Shown: one piece after another, positions 10,420 to 21,162 of the stretch
Numbering within the stretch: the stretch's first letter is position 1
Layout of the letters: every line of letters starts with the position of its first letter
Assembly: GCA_942486035.1 (NCBI GenBank)
Contig: CALNXK010000030.1
Location: forward strand, 139,001 to 203,000
DNA: 64,000 nt
Direction of reading: 5' to 3'
Origin: Porites lobata
Taxonomy: Eukaryota; Cnidaria; Anthozoa; Scleractinia; Poritidae
Notes under the pieces: generated by a model
What the model was told of the DNA's origin: nothing
What the model saw: the letters and a program-made list of their open reading frames with translations, nothing else
The model's database searches: none
Program-made: the position numbers and the translations under genes

Positions 10420-10823
10420 GAATCGTCCTAACCAGCACCGCAGAAATACGTTTTGTGACGTCACAACACCTGGTCAGCGGTATTTGAGTTCTTTCGATCG
10501 CTTTCTTGTCCTTCGCGAGTCCTTCGCTGCTTCGCCTAGATGTGTTTATAATACGTACAGGTCGGTTTTATCGTGGAATTGAACGGGCAGTCTTCGCTTT
10601 TTTGAGACTAGCTTTCTTTAATAGATCGTAAACCGAGCTAAAGGACTTGTAAATACAGCTGAAGCGAAGTAAGTTTAACTTCGTGTAGCGTTGCGTCGAG
10701 TCAGTTTGAATTGCCTTGGGAAAAATGTACCAGAAGCTACAATGGAGAGCCAGAGAAGCAGAAGATTTTGAACACTGGCAAGGTTTTTAAGTGTAGCATT
10801 TGCATTCATAACATGCGATAGAG
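10420..10823. promoter_or_regulatory. Candidate divergent promoter and first exons
   Basis: This stretch is richer in CpG than its surroundings (several TCG, GCG and ACGTCAC; TGACGTCA at about 10456-10463 is a perfect CRE/ATF-type palindrome). A splice donor faces outward on each side: CAAAAG/GTAAGG on the minus strand at 10396 and ATAGAG/GTAAGAC on the plus strand at about 10823. That layout suits a bidirectional promoter, but no transcript evidence is available. Confidence 0.3.
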
Positions 10824-12500
10824 GTAAGACACTTTGAAAATTTATCAACAATTTTATTTCAAGACGCTAAGCTTACTCAGCTCAGCTGCCGTTTTTACCA
10901 TCATTTTACAACTCTGATATTTTGTCGTAAGTTAGTATTAAGCTTTCATAACCGTGCTTTTGTCGACTTGGTTTAGCCGTCGACTTCTTTTTTTCATCGT
11001 TCAATAAAGACAAATAGTTCATTAACCACAACATGAGTTCAGTAAACATATATACACTAGGCATGTTAAGAAAGAAAAAATGACTACACATCGATTCAAT
11101 GACCACACATCAGTTCAATAATCAAACCAGCAGCTTAAGGTTCCAGGTTCTATTTTTATGCCTAAGGGTAGTTACAGTGGTCTTTATTTTTCTTGGTAAG
11201 GAGGTGGGGGGGGAAAGAGGGTTTTACCGTACAGTAGTCGTTCAAAATAAAGTACATTTATAACAATTAGTCCATTTTATTGCTAGTTATTCAACATTGT
11301 CCTTTGATCAGCTTATAAAATTAATAATGAAGCCATTTCTTCCTCATGGAGCATGGAAGCACCTTATTTATTATTAGTCCGCAACTAACAAAGGGTGTAT
11401 AAATAATTGCTTGTCCATATCTGTTGTTCAATGTCGATTTCACCTTGACAGTTCAATAATAATATTTTTATTTAGACAGCCATTTCTTAATCACTGTGTT
11501 TCCTTCCTCCTTTTACTTCCAAATACATCCAGAATTTACTATGACTCTCCCGATTCCAAGTTTCTGGAAGGTTTACCGTATTTCCTTGAATAATAGCCGG
11601 GGGCGATTATTATTATTTTCGCACAATTATTCAAGGGGAGGCAATTATTTTAGGGAGGCGATTATTTTAAACATTGCTCACTGGAAGTCGTCCACTAAAT
11701 ATTTTGTTTTATTTTCCCATTGAATCAACAAATGATCACATCAAATAAACTGAACATGGGCTTTTTTAGTGCTCCCGAGTTGGTTCCTTGATTACCTTTC
11801 ATCGTCAATATCCTCAGCATCAGAGCTTGAATGTTCACTGATGAGTTTTGCCACACCAGACTCCAGGGAGGGGATTTAACAAATAGAAGATGGCAAGAAG
11901 GGTGGGGGGGGGCGATTATTTGAGGGAGGCGATTATTTGAAATATTTCTGTCTTAGGGGTGATTATTGGAGGTAGGGCGATTAATTGAGGGATCCGTGGC
12001 TATTATTCGAGGAAGTACGGTATGCATTGGTTGTTCTTTTTTAGAATGAGGTTGGGGCAAATGTTTTTGCATATATACAACAAAATTGCATTCACTTTTA
12101 ATAGAATGGGGTTGGGATGATGGTCTTGTACAGGAGGTTATTAGATGTTAGCAATTTATCAGTTTTAACTTGTTTTATTCTTTAACTATATTTGTCAACT
12201 TAAAAAGTTTAATTTAATTTTTATTCTGCCTTACAGATAGTAGCAAAAGAGATTCAAACGAGCAGCAGTAGATGGAAAAAGAATGTCACAAATTGAAAAG
12301 AGAGAATGGATGTATTTAAAAAATAAACATAGTGCGTTTGGCTATTTTTCTTTTTCTTCTGTTTCTATAAACCTCCATTCATGTCAGTCATGCTTTTCAT
12401 TTTGTCCATATTAACTTATGACTTTGCTTAAATCATCAACTTGTTGTTTGAATGTTGGTTCTGTCAAATAAATTGATGGCCCATTAGAGTTGTGGCTTTT
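10600..12500 (+). ncRNA. Candidate spliced non-coding transcript
   Basis: On the plus strand a consensus donor (AG/GTAAGA at 10823-10824) pairs with a good acceptor (pyrimidine-rich run ending CTTACAG at about 12236), bounding an intron of about 1.4 kb. Both flanking segments carry stops in all frames apart from ORFs of 15-20 codons, so a long non-coding RNA or a UTR pair is more likely than a protein gene. AATAAA-like motifs lie at about 12321 and 12468. The intron contains the MITE at 11576-12020. Low confidence. Confidence 0.2.
11576..12020. mobile_element. TA-flanked MITE with 23-bp terminal inverted repeats
   Basis: The 445-bp element starts CCGTATTTCCTTGAATAATA and ends with the inverse, TATTATTCGAGGAAGTACGG. 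The 23-bp ends match at 21 of 23 positions. It is flanked on both sides by TA (11574-11575 and 12021-12022), as for Tc1/mariner-like target duplications. The interior carries several copies of AGGCGATTATTT. No transposase ORF is present, so it is non-autonomous. Confidence 0.85.
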
Positions 12501-13832
12501 AAATGAAATTTTTGTTTACAAATAGAATTTTATGTCTTTACGAGAAGTAGTTTTAATCAATAAAATTAATATGAGTTTTGCACATGACACATGAATTTAA
12601 GTGATTATCAATTAAGGACAGGGTGAGTGGTTGGGGGTAATCCTTTGTACCCCCCCCCCCACCTATAGAGCGCATTGTTGATCACATGTGGATGCAGAGT
12701 TTTGTGTCATTCTGCCTTGTTACTTCAGTGTGAAAGGACATCGAAACCTTTTCCCTACCTTCTTCCCTTTGCCTTGTCCTCATGTTCTTTTATTTGGCCT
12801 TTTAGTCCCTCACCTTTACAATGTACTGGGCTGAAAATTTTTATGTAGCCAATGTGGTGAAAGTACCCTTGATAAACCTGTTTTGTACACAAGTCATGTG
12901 ATTCTGTTTATTACAATAAAATTAAAGCCGGCTATGGTGTGTCCCAAAGCCATTTTCACCCATATGGCATCTGTGTCTTAATTGCCCATTAAACAGAGCT
13001 CAGCCAATGTAGTATCCCAGTTTTTAGTAATATAAAGGAGGGAAAGACATAAATAGCATACATGCTTAACTATTTGTTACAAAACATAGTTTATAATTCC
13101 TTTAAAAATATTGAGCAATACAGAAAATACTTAGGTAACAGGTATTTTAACAACATGGGACCAAACTGGTCCTCTCTGATCAATCAGTAGTGTGAACTCT
13201 GCTGATGGGACACAAGAGTGGAACATGTCAGTGTACGCAAAGCTAGAGAAGCACACCTCATTGAGAGAGGTATTTTTCCACATACTGTTGTTTGTGGTTC
13301 TGGTGCATAATAATTATTGGTTTGTTCCACACAGACAACTTTGTTTCCTCCTTCAGATGGTCATTTACTATGCTTGTTTAGTACCTTTTTTAAATTTATT
13401 TTGTGGACTGTTTTGCAATTTGGCATCTTATGTTATTTTTAATAAAACATTCACTCCAAACAAAACTCTTGGTTGCCACTGTATTCATAACCAGAGGACC
13501 ATCAGCCTTCTCTGCTTCACATCACTTCAGGCACAAATGAGTGGACAGCATTAATGGAAATTACAGAGGCATTTAATTTTGTTTGCAACAAAACTCCCTA
13601 GGTTCTCACAAAACTAACAACTCTTATTGTTGGTAACTTATGTGAATAATCCTGCCCCAGACCATTAACTGGTGTCAATAAGAAATATTTACATGCTCAG
13701 TTAAAATGTTTACTGCATTCATAACAATGGATAATAATTATTTTAAACTTTGATAACACAAAAAGAATTTCAAAACAACTTTGTGAATAATTTTCAAACT
13801 TTGTATTATCAATATTATAGAAAAAAGAATTC
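12501..13832. other. Non-coding stretch
   Basis: It contains a 13-C run (about 12649-12661). A plus-strand open frame of 120 codons at 13192-13554 is rich in hydrophobic residues but has no family features and is followed and preceded by stop-dense sequence. No confident gene. Confidence 0.5.
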
Positions 13833-14105
13833 CTGAAAAGAAAAAAATAATAATGCATTGAAATACTTATCCTTTATACATAAACCAGAATTAAGGTTTC
13901 ATTACAAATTTCTTTCAGTACAGCATCGAACAAAAAAATGGTCATTCGAAAACTTACCCCCTTGTGATCTTGTTTACGATTTTTTTTGTCGCGATCTTTT
14001 CGGTTTTTTTCTCACTTTTGGCCAGTTGTTTGACTTCTTTGGCGCTTCAATTCGGCACTTATTAGACCAACGTGTAATTCGGCAGCAAAGCACCAGCTTT
14101 ATATA
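13833..14105 (-). promoter_or_regulatory. Candidate TATA promoter, first exon and splice pair on the minus strand
   Basis: On the minus strand there is a perfect TATA box (CTATATAAAG, about 14097-14106). About 140 nt downstream lies a consensus donor (AAGGGG/GTAAGTTTT at about 13961), and then an excellent acceptor (TTTTTTTCTTTTCAG ending at about 13836). The first-exon segment has no ATG, so it would be 5' UTR or non-coding RNA. The downstream product is not identified. Confidence 0.3.
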
Positions 14106-14106
14106 G

Positions 14107-15000
14107 AGTTTGAAATACTTGCACGGGATGGTATGAACGTGCAACTTCGCAGCGTGTCACCAAGTTGAAGGGGTCGTCTTGTCTTCGTATCAAATCGAAG
14201 TAACCCTGGCAAACCATTTCAAACGGCTCCAGCTCACCAGCTCTGCATACTTGAAGGTTGGTATGTCCTTAATAGGCATCGCTATATAGCTACAGCCTTT
14301 TGAAATATACTTGTTTTTGGCCTTTGCACACAACATCGATCATCGTGTCACGAAGACTATCGCGCCGCATACTTTCAAAAAATTCACTCGCTGTGCAAGC
14401 ACAGTTTGTCTTTGGCACAATATATAATGTGTGAAAAGGAAGAAGGAAACGAGAGGCGAAGTTTAAAGATTAAGTTTTCAGTTTTCGCTCTAAGTTTTGG
14501 GGTTTTTTTATCGCCTACCGGGCTCGCGTTGAAAACCAATTCAAAGTTACCGGTGTTTTGAATTTTAAAAAGAGATGACGCTGACCAGCAAAATACTGTA
14601 TCGCGCCTTCAAAAACGTATTTCTGCGGTGCCCGTCCTAACCGCCACTGAACCGTACCGTCTGGAAAGACCGCCAAATTTCGAGTGATGCCAGTTATCCA
14701 ATGGCGGAGCGTAGCCTGATTTCTAATTTCTAACAACGGTGCCCACGTGCAGATTTTTTGGTCAGCGGTAAATAAATCATCAGCGCGCGACTCCGCGCGC
14801 CAGCCGCGCGCACAATTCGCGCACAAAGAAAATTTCTAGGAAATTAGAGGGATAAAATACCTCCAGCAAGAATTTTTGATACATTTGATAAATTCTTGAC
14901 CGTAGATTCAATAGACTTTACTTCCCAGGAGAACAGCCGAAACCTCAGTTCCCAGCCAGCAAAATTTTCGCTGTAGAACAGATATTGTGAGGAACAGATC
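14107..15000. other. CpG-richer stretch without a recognised gene
   Basis: 14480-14830 is unusually CpG-rich for the window (for example CCGCGCGCCAGCCGCGCGC near 14790-14810) and holds a minus-strand open frame of 103 codons (14826-14515) with no recognisable domain. It shares CGTCCTAACC and CGCAGAAATACG-type strings with 10420-10460. It may be a promoter region or a repeat; I cannot decide. Confidence 0.35.
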
Positions 15001-15352
15001 CGTTGGGTGCCCCTGTATTCTCGTTGGGTGCCTCTGTTGTCTACTGTGCTATCAGTAGTGCGAAGCTTAAAATTAAGCAACCACAATGACGACGGCAGTC
15101 AGCAAACCGGTCTCCTGAACAAATGATTTTGCGTTCTTTCAAACTCTAGATCTTCCATCCTCTATTGCCAAGTGAAGCTGGATTCTTATGGACTCCATCC
15201 AAGTTAAAAAAGAAAGCAAAACCTTCGTCGTCGTGTGTGTTCACGTCGTCAATTTTATCGTCGCAATAGCAAATTTCACGTCGGGGTCTTGTGGTTGACA
15301 TCTAAAAAATGTACCAAAAAGCGTGATGCCCGTACAATGCTGTTGTTTTACC
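15001..15352. repeat. Transposon ends and second copy of the 641-1132 repeat
   Basis: CGTTGGGTGCCCCTG (15001-15015) and CGTTGGGTGCCTCTG (15022-15036) lie six bases apart, like two right ends of related elements side by side. 15016-15352 then matches 641-1132 without the hexamer array. No coding. Confidence 0.7.
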
Positions 15353-15443
15353 AATGAAAACAATTGTTCTTATGTCGTTATCCTCGCCGTCGTCCTAGGA
15401 ATGGTTGCTTCAGCTCCCTAGTCTTTCTCTTTTAGACTCGGCA

Positions 15444-15571
15444 GATAATGATAATGATAATGATAATGATAATGATAATGATAATGATAATGATAATGAT
15501 AATGATAATGATAATGATAATGATAATGATAATGATAATGATAATGATAATGATAATGAAAATGAAAATGA
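15444..15571. repeat. (GATAAT)n microsatellite
   Basis: About 19 perfect copies of GATAAT followed by two GAAAAT copies. It gives an Asp/Asn repeat frame on the plus strand and a Ser/Leu frame on the minus strand. Neither should be read as a protein. Confidence 0.95.
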
Positions 15572-15711
15572 CTTGGAGAAGTGTTTCATGATCAGTTTCC
15601 CTATCAAACAGTTGGTTGAGTAACTCTTTTGTGAGAACAAGTATCTTTTGACAAGAGTGTTTTCAGCCTGGGACCGGATGTTCAAGTTTAAAGCGATAAC
15701 CTGTAATGGTC

Positions 15712-15835
15712 TTTGCGAGCACTCGCGAGCATTCGAGCACTACGATTTTTTTGGCGAGCACGAGCAGGGACAAAAAAAATTGCTTTGCGAGCAGCGAGCA
15801 GTTTACAGAGTACAACTCGAGAGCAGCGAGCACTT
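15712..15835. repeat. Degenerate GCGAGCA-type repeat
   Basis: About ten irregularly spaced GCGAGCA or GCGAGCAC motifs within 120 bp, separated by short AT tracts. It looks like a decayed minisatellite or the end of a repeat element, just before the block shared with receptor 1. Confidence 0.5.
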
Positions 15836-16242
15836 AAGAAAACAAAAATTTAAAGTTATGCAAAGTTTAAAGGACAGTTTAATTGTTTTCCATTTCCATT
15901 CTGCATCTTTATCATTTCTTAACTTGCAATATTCTAGTCTGAACAGAATTACATGTCGCGGACTACCGTATAGTACCCTATTTTTCCGAACGTTTTATAG
16001 ATTCATTTTTTATTAACACCAGTAAGATAGTTACACGACCCCACAAATATGTGTTGACTTCACTATAAGTATTTTCTAAACTAAATAAAAAATGTGTACA
16101 ATGTATGTAGTACATACCATTTTCATAGACTACGAGCAAGCTCTCCGTTTCAAGTGGCGAGTGAGGCAAGCCGCGGTGTGCATGACGCTAACGCCTAACA
16201 TCTACTCCTCGACCAGTTGGAGAGCTTGCTGGTGTGACCCCG

Positions 16243-16387
16243 ATTGTTCAAACGCTGGATAGCGCTATCCACCAAATAAATCACTATCCAGTGGATAGCG
16301 CAATTGGTTCTCCTATTTCATTTCCACTGGATAGTGATTTATCCCGTGGATAGCTCTATCCCAGGCCCTATCCAACGTTGAACAACC
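16243..16387. mobile_element. Palindromic MITE, copy 2
   Basis: Same element as at 2973-3116, with inverted ends (TTGTTCAAACGCTGGATAG and CTATCCAACGTTGAACAA) and the internal TGGATAGCGCTATCCA palindrome. It lies 3' of receptor 2 at the spacing seen beside receptor 1, so it is inherited through the segmental duplication. Confidence 0.8.
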
Positions 16388-16535
16388 AGGGCCTGAAATG
16401 TCAGCTACCTACTACTCGCCCCATCCCCCCACCATTGGGTGGCTAAACGAGAGAGACGCCTGGCAGCGTTGGGCGTGGGCGGTGTGGGACGTAAGAGGTG
16501 CCTGACATTTTAGACAAAAAGCTGCCGGCAGGCTA

Positions 16536-17543
16536 TTATGTTGAACGGTCACAGAACTGTCCTAGACTTTGATTGCTCGATATGTTTGCTGTGTCTGCTT
16601 GAATCACAGTCATGCTAGTAACATCATGTTCCCGTTGCCGTGATAAATGGCACCTTAGAACTCTTCCTAATACAGTTTTTAGATTTCCACCGTAGTAGCC
16701 GTATAACAAGGGATCCAAAGCAGGGTTGACGCATATTAGAAGTTGAGATGCTCTCCAAGCAACATCAGGTGACGCCAAATGGAAGTAAATTAGTGTTCTT
16801 GTGATCATAAATGGAGACCAGCAAATAACAAAAGCTATAGTTAAAGCTGCAAGAGTTTTGGCGACTTTCTTGTGTTTTTGATTTGACTCTTCGCGGGAAT
16901 AGCTGTGTCTTGGCATTGCTCTATCTCGAAGGGCGCGGTAAATACGGGTTTGTGTTACTATCATATATAACAATGGGAGAACAAAGAAGAAAGCTCCATG
17001 TAAACAATAGTATATTTGTCGGCCTTTATTTCCCCATGATGTAGTAACGCAAACAACGTCTCCGTTTTCGAGTGTTTCCACACGGTAGATGAAGATCAAA
17101 GGTGAACAAACAGCGAAGCACAAGATCCAGATTAGTGCCAATGTTACATACTTTCTCTGTGACATGCTTTTATTTATTGCATTGAAGTAGAACGGGTCGG
17201 CCACGGCCTTTAGTCTCTGATAACTAATTACCACAAGGGTACTGATGGAAGTCGTGTAGGCTGCCTCGACAAGAAATCCCTGAAGTTTACAAGTGTTGTC
17301 ACCGCCTACCCACTTCCAGAAAACGCCAATGGTGTTAAAAATGGTAAGAAATATAAACATGAGGTCGGCACAAGCCAAATTTACCACAAGCCACGTAAAA
17401 GGGTGATAATTTTTTTTCCTGATTGTCCTGTAACTGTTTCTTATTACCCATGTATTGCCAACGACTGAAAAAATGAAAACAGTAACATAAAAGAACCAAA
17501 GAAAGATCACAACGGAGAACGGAAAACCGTCGCTTACAGCCAT
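16536..17543 (-). CDS. Class A G-protein-coupled receptor 2 (orphan, single exon)
   Basis: 335 residues, collinear with receptor 1 without indels. Landmarks: N30, D60, C85/C165, QRL 109-111, W139, P190, CWSP 241-244, DPLLY 277-281. Divergence from receptor 1 is uneven: about 33 differences in the first 133 residues, one between 134 and 203, and about 14 after that. The ECL2 glycosylation site of receptor 1 is absent (N167T). The C-terminal motif DVTSMTVIQ is kept. The upstream ATG found in receptors 1, 3, 5 and 6 is destroyed here (AAG-type change). The start ATG is in a good context. Predicted plasma-membrane receptor, ligand unknown. Confidence 0.95.
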   Translation of the reverse strand: MAVSDGFPFSVVIFLWFFYVTVFIFSVVGNTWVIRNSYRTIRKKNYHPFTWLVVNLACADLMFIFLTIFNTIGVFWKWVGGDNTCKLQGFLVEAAYTTSISTLVVISYQRLKAVADPFYFNAINKSMSQRKYVTLALIWILCFAVCSPLIFIYRVETLENGDVVCVTTSWGNKGRQIYYCLHGAFFFVLPLLYMIVTQTRIYRALRDRAMPRHSYSREESNQKHKKVAKTLAALTIAFVICWSPFMITRTLIYFHLASPDVAWRASQLLICVNPALDPLLYGYYGGNLKTVLGRVLRCHLSRQREHDVTSMTVIQADTANISSNQSLGQFCDRST

Positions 17544-18790
17544 AGCTCTTCAGCGGTAACGCAACAGTGTTCTAGAATGAACAGTCATCCTGTTATATTT
17601 TTTACTACCGTCGTGTATCGTTGACGTGTCAGTTCCGGTAACTGGCAACTCAATATTTTAAACGATCTAACTGTGACGACTTCTGGAAGCTTATTTTACT
17701 CGAAGCTGAATATCAGCAAGTGCATATAACCTCAAGTAAATACAATTTGAGATTTAACCTGATAGACTACAACTTGAAATCATTGATTTAAAATAGTCAT
17801 TACAGTTTCACCGTACTGTTTAGGCTACCGAATATACTTTTAATTAATTAAGACAAAGATAGGTATAAATTAAAAGCTTGGCAAGGGTTTTCAAACTGAG
17901 AAAGAGGGAGAAGTCTAGCGGTGTATGTTAGCCAGCCGACGCAAGGAAGCGTCTTCGGAGTACCCTGCTAGCATAGCCATGCTCGATTATGGTGTGCTCG
18001 ATTAAAAGACTTGTTTACCATTCTCTTTGTGTCGCTAGGATACAGTTTCGAATCCAGGCCATATAGCCGTGCGGTTGGTACAGAGGGCTCAGTTGTGATC
18101 AGAGGTTTATCAATAAACAGATGCTCGCGCGGCCTGCGGCAACTTCGAAGGCTTGACGCAAATCAGGCAGAGCCTTGTTTTCTCCTCCTCACCCACGAAG
18201 ACAAAAAGTGGCTCTACGAACTCGTGTCACCAAGGGGAGAAGTCCAGGATCTCCTTATTCAATGGAAGATACATGTTCTTTAGAAAAATTATCAAAATTT
18301 CTTTGTTTCTTCTTAAGTTTTATAATTAGCGGAAAATTAAAATTTATGCTAGATTTGCTTATCCACCAAAAATTAGGAATTGTCTTGGAAACTCTAAACC
18401 AAAAATTGCGTTGTGATGTTTTTTGTTTTAAAAGGCCTTTTATTCGAACTGGAGACTATTTACTTTAACACCCTGATTCGACTCAGGAAGAATATAATAA
18501 TGACTTTCAGGACTTTGCAAAAAATGATTGACAAAAAAAAAATAGTTGGCCTCTAAATTGTCTCGGTCCATGCTCTCCTGGTTTGATGTCGAAGGAAATC
18601 TGCTGTTTGATCATCTGGAAAGAGATGTTTTCTTTGTTTTCAGTTGATTTTGTTCAGTTTGTGCCTATCCACACTAGCCATAAAGTTGCTTATTGAGACC
18701 AATTTTCTTTTTTCACCAAGTTACTAAAGGTAATCAACCCCTCAACAGATCTCGCTTCCGTCTGTTTACGGCATTAATCATCGATCTGTC
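17544..18790. other. Intergenic, receptors 2 to 3
   Basis: The first 250 bp resemble the 5' flank of receptor 1. The rest has no repeat ends I can define and only short open frames (90 and 97 codons on the plus strand at 18011-18468) without recognisable domains. Confidence 0.5.
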
Positions 18791-19756
18791 TCAGGTCGAT
18801 GTGTTTGATTGAAACACAGTCATGCTAGTAACATCATATACCCGTCGCCGTGAAAAACGACCTCTCAGAATTCTTCCTAATACGGTTTTTATATTTCCAC
18901 CATAGTAGCCGTACAACAAAGGATCCAAAGCAGGATTAACGCATATCAGAAGTTGAGATGCTCTCCAAGCAACATCAATTGAATTCAAATGAAAGAAAAG
19001 TAGGGTCCGTGTGATCATAAAAGGTGACCAACATATTGCGAACGCTATAGTTAGAGCTGCAAGTGTTCGGGCAACTTTCCTGTGTCTTAGTTTGATTTCT
19101 TCAGCTAAACTGTTGCGTATAGGCACGCCTCTTGGCTGAAGAGCGCTATGAATGTTTGTCTGTGTGACAATCATATATAACAAAGGTAAGACGAAGAAAA
19201 GTGTCCCATGCAAAGTGTAATATATTTGTCGGCCAGTATCCCCCCATGTCGTTGTTACACAGACTATGTCGCCGTTTATTTGTGTTTCCACGCGATATAT
19301 GAAGAACAAAGGTGAACAAACAGAAAAGCACAGGCCCCAAATTATGGCCAGTTTCATGTATTTCATTCGAGCCCAGCAACTAAATTTAGCCTTAAAGGGG
19401 TGAATCACAGCCTTCAGTCTCTGATAACTTATGACAACAAGCGTTGAGATGGAAGTTGTGTAGGTTGCCTCGACAAGAAACCCATGAAATTTGCAGGTGC
19501 TATCACCTCCTGGCCAACGCCAATGAAAGCTGATAGTGTTGAAAATTGTGAGAAGAGTGAAAACAAGATCAGCGAACGCCAGATTCGCCACGAGCCACGT
19601 AAAATGATTATGCGGTCTTCTTTGCTTGATTGTTGCGTAGAAAGTGACCGCGATGATCCATAAGTTACCAACAAAAGACATAATGAAAACTGTGATATAA
19701 AGTATAATGCTGAAAACCAGTAAGATCAGGGGAAAATCATCCTCTTTAAATGCCAT
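18791..19756 (-). CDS. Class A G-protein-coupled receptor 3 (orphan, single exon)
   Basis: 321 residues. TM1 carries N31 in GNLW, TM2 D63 in NLAFAD, C88 tops TM3, and QRL sits at 112-114. An ECL2 cysteine follows NGDIV. FVLPLLYM marks TM5, CWSP TM6 and NPALDPLLYGYY TM7. Helix 8 is basic, and the tail contains YDVTSMTVFQ and ends NTST. ICL2 differs from receptors 1/2 (HPFKAKFSCW), placing it with receptors 4-6. A five-codon ORF starting 7 nt upstream overlaps the start codon. Ligand unknown. Confidence 0.95.
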   Translation of the reverse strand: MAFKEDDFPLILLVFSIILYITVFIMSFVGNLWIIAVTFYATIKQRRPHNHFTWLVANLAFADLVFTLLTIFNTISFHWRWPGGDSTCKFHGFLVEATYTTSISTLVVISYQRLKAVIHPFKAKFSCWARMKYMKLAIIWGLCFSVCSPLFFIYRVETQINGDIVCVTTTWGDTGRQIYYTLHGTLFFVLPLLYMIVTQTNIHSALQPRGVPIRNSLAEEIKLRHRKVARTLAALTIAFAICWSPFMITRTLLFFHLNSIDVAWRASQLLICVNPALDPLLYGYYGGNIKTVLGRILRGRFSRRRVYDVTSMTVFQSNTST

Positions 19757-20890
19757 AGTTCATAAGGCAATAGTCGAAGCAGAAGGTTTGCTGCCATTAA
19801 TTACTGCAAGAACTGTTAAAAGTATTGATAGCTTTTCTTTTTATGTCTTTTATTGTCTACTTGCCATTATTCGAAAGTACGCTATACAAGTCTGTTCTTT
19901 ACTTCAAGTGCTATAATAGTGCACTGAGTCTTTGCTTGCTCCAATTACTGCGAAGAAATAACTTTCCTTTTTGTCTCTTTTCATTGTGCTTTTGAAGTTA
20001 TACGGAAGGTGCGCTATACGTCATGTATTATTATCATAAAGAACTGTTCTTTCAGTAATTACTTCAATTGCTTCCGGCTCAGAAAGATGTTGAACCAATC
20101 AATAAATTCAAAAACTGTCGTTAGGTAATGAATAATAATAACGACAGGTGAGTGATTAATTTTATTTGTTTAACCCTCTCTTTTAATACTTTATTCTGAC
20201 ATATCTTATATATACTAAATTAATTAATAGGATGTCAAACGAATCCCATAAGACAAAGTACTGTAATATTTTTTTGTGTAATCATCCTCCGCTTAGTTGA
20301 CCTCCAAAAATACGAAATACCATTTGGTACTGTGTTTCGGACGAGAAGTCGTTGTTTTAAAAAGTTCCTTTAAAGAAGAGTTTGAACTAGAGGATTAAAT
20401 TAACACTAAAAAAATACTAATGTTATGTTATGAAGAATTTTACGGCAGATCAAAGATTGGGCATCCTTGCATGGAATACACGGTTATCAAAATATATTGA
20501 ACAGTCCGTGAGGACTGACCTCCGATGTTACATTTCTATCTATGATATACCACTTAGGTTATCGGATCTGGCCGAAACATTTGACATCTTTTAGACTTGT
20601 AGTTGACTATGAAACTTAATTTGATATCACTGGAGGATCTAGTACGTTTTTTTGGTATCTTGAAAATAAAACTTTGCGTGCGATCTCGCCTTTCCACTAT
20701 GCGAGTTATGCGGTAATCTAGTAACAGGCTTCGTTGTTCAAATTTTAGTTTCGACTTTCTTCCAACTGTAAGGGCTGTTGACAAAACAGTCTTGAGAAAA
20801 AGCGAAACGTGTCTTTCGACTTTCAAGTATGACGAATACTAGCTAGCTGGCCATTAATCTTCTTGTTCCAAGGCGTAACGGTGAGGGGGA
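19757..20890. other. Intergenic, no gene recognised
   Basis: Upstream flank of receptor 3. AT-rich, with short open frames only. No RNA gene or clear mobile-element end was seen. Confidence 0.5.
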
Positions 20891-20892
20891 AG

Positions 20893-21162
20893 GTGAGTGA
20901 AAAGTGAAAACACTATCTTACGCAACAGGACTGGAACGGAAAGAAGACGGCAAACCTAGCGTGACAATAATTTTGTTAGATAACCTTTCCGCCGATCTTC
21001 ACCTTCCTTTATAACAGATCTTTTTGTCAAAAAAAAAACAAAAAAAAATTAATGATAAGTGAAGATCACGACAAAAACACGCAAGTGATAGCCCTGTCAC
21101 GTTTGTCAAAAAAAAGCGTTTTGCCGTCCTCTTCTTCCTGCCGTCCGGTAGCGTAAACTCAC
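20893..21162. mobile_element. Fold-back element with imperfect inverted arms
   Basis: The left arm 20893-20965 (GTGAGTG, TTACGCAAC, AAGAAGACGGCAAAC, CGTGAC) is matched in inverse by 21096-21162 (GTCACGTTTG, TTGCCGTCCTCTTCTT, GTAGCGTAAACTCAC). The arms are about 65-70 bp with small gaps, enclosing about 130 bp with an internal GATCTTCAC / GTGAAGATC pair. No coding. It is probably a MITE; the target duplication is not clear. Confidence 0.5.

Larger units (their letters stand above)
6300..10600 (-). other. Possible spliced transcription unit, unidentified
   Basis: Minus-strand signals that could be one gene: an ATG at 10419 followed by eight codons and a donor (AAAAG/GTAAGG at 10396/10395); an exon-like segment 8958-8887 between a TTTTCAG acceptor and a CCATG/GTGAGG donor, open in one frame; a segment 7591-7528 between a CATATAG acceptor and a TAGA/GTAAGT donor, open only in the frame that continues the previous segment (TG+C); then the strong acceptor at 6336 with a stop after 11 codons in the matching phase. 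The peptides resemble nothing I know, and internal exons linking 10396 to 8958 were not found. Chance is a real possibility. Confidence 0.2.

Noticed and set aside
13192..13554. A 120-codon membrane-like protein on the plus strand
   Set aside because: T-rich DNA reads as hydrophobic residues by default. There is no family signature, and no clean promoter or splice context was found.
14515..14826. A 103-codon minus-strand protein
   Set aside because: It lies in CpG-rich, repeat-like DNA, with no recognised domain and no supporting splice or poly(A) signal.
15405..15685. Asp/Asn-repeat and Ser/Leu-repeat proteins
   Set aside because: Produced by the (GATAAT)n microsatellite, open on both strands at once.
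18030..18070. A tRNA gene suggested by TTTCGAATCCAGG
   Set aside because: No A-box at suitable spacing and no cloverleaf could be drawn.
19146..19674. Additional frames inside receptor 3 (77 and 81 codons), and similar ones inside receptors 4, 5 and 6
   Set aside because: Shadow frames of the receptor genes, produced by their shared sequence.
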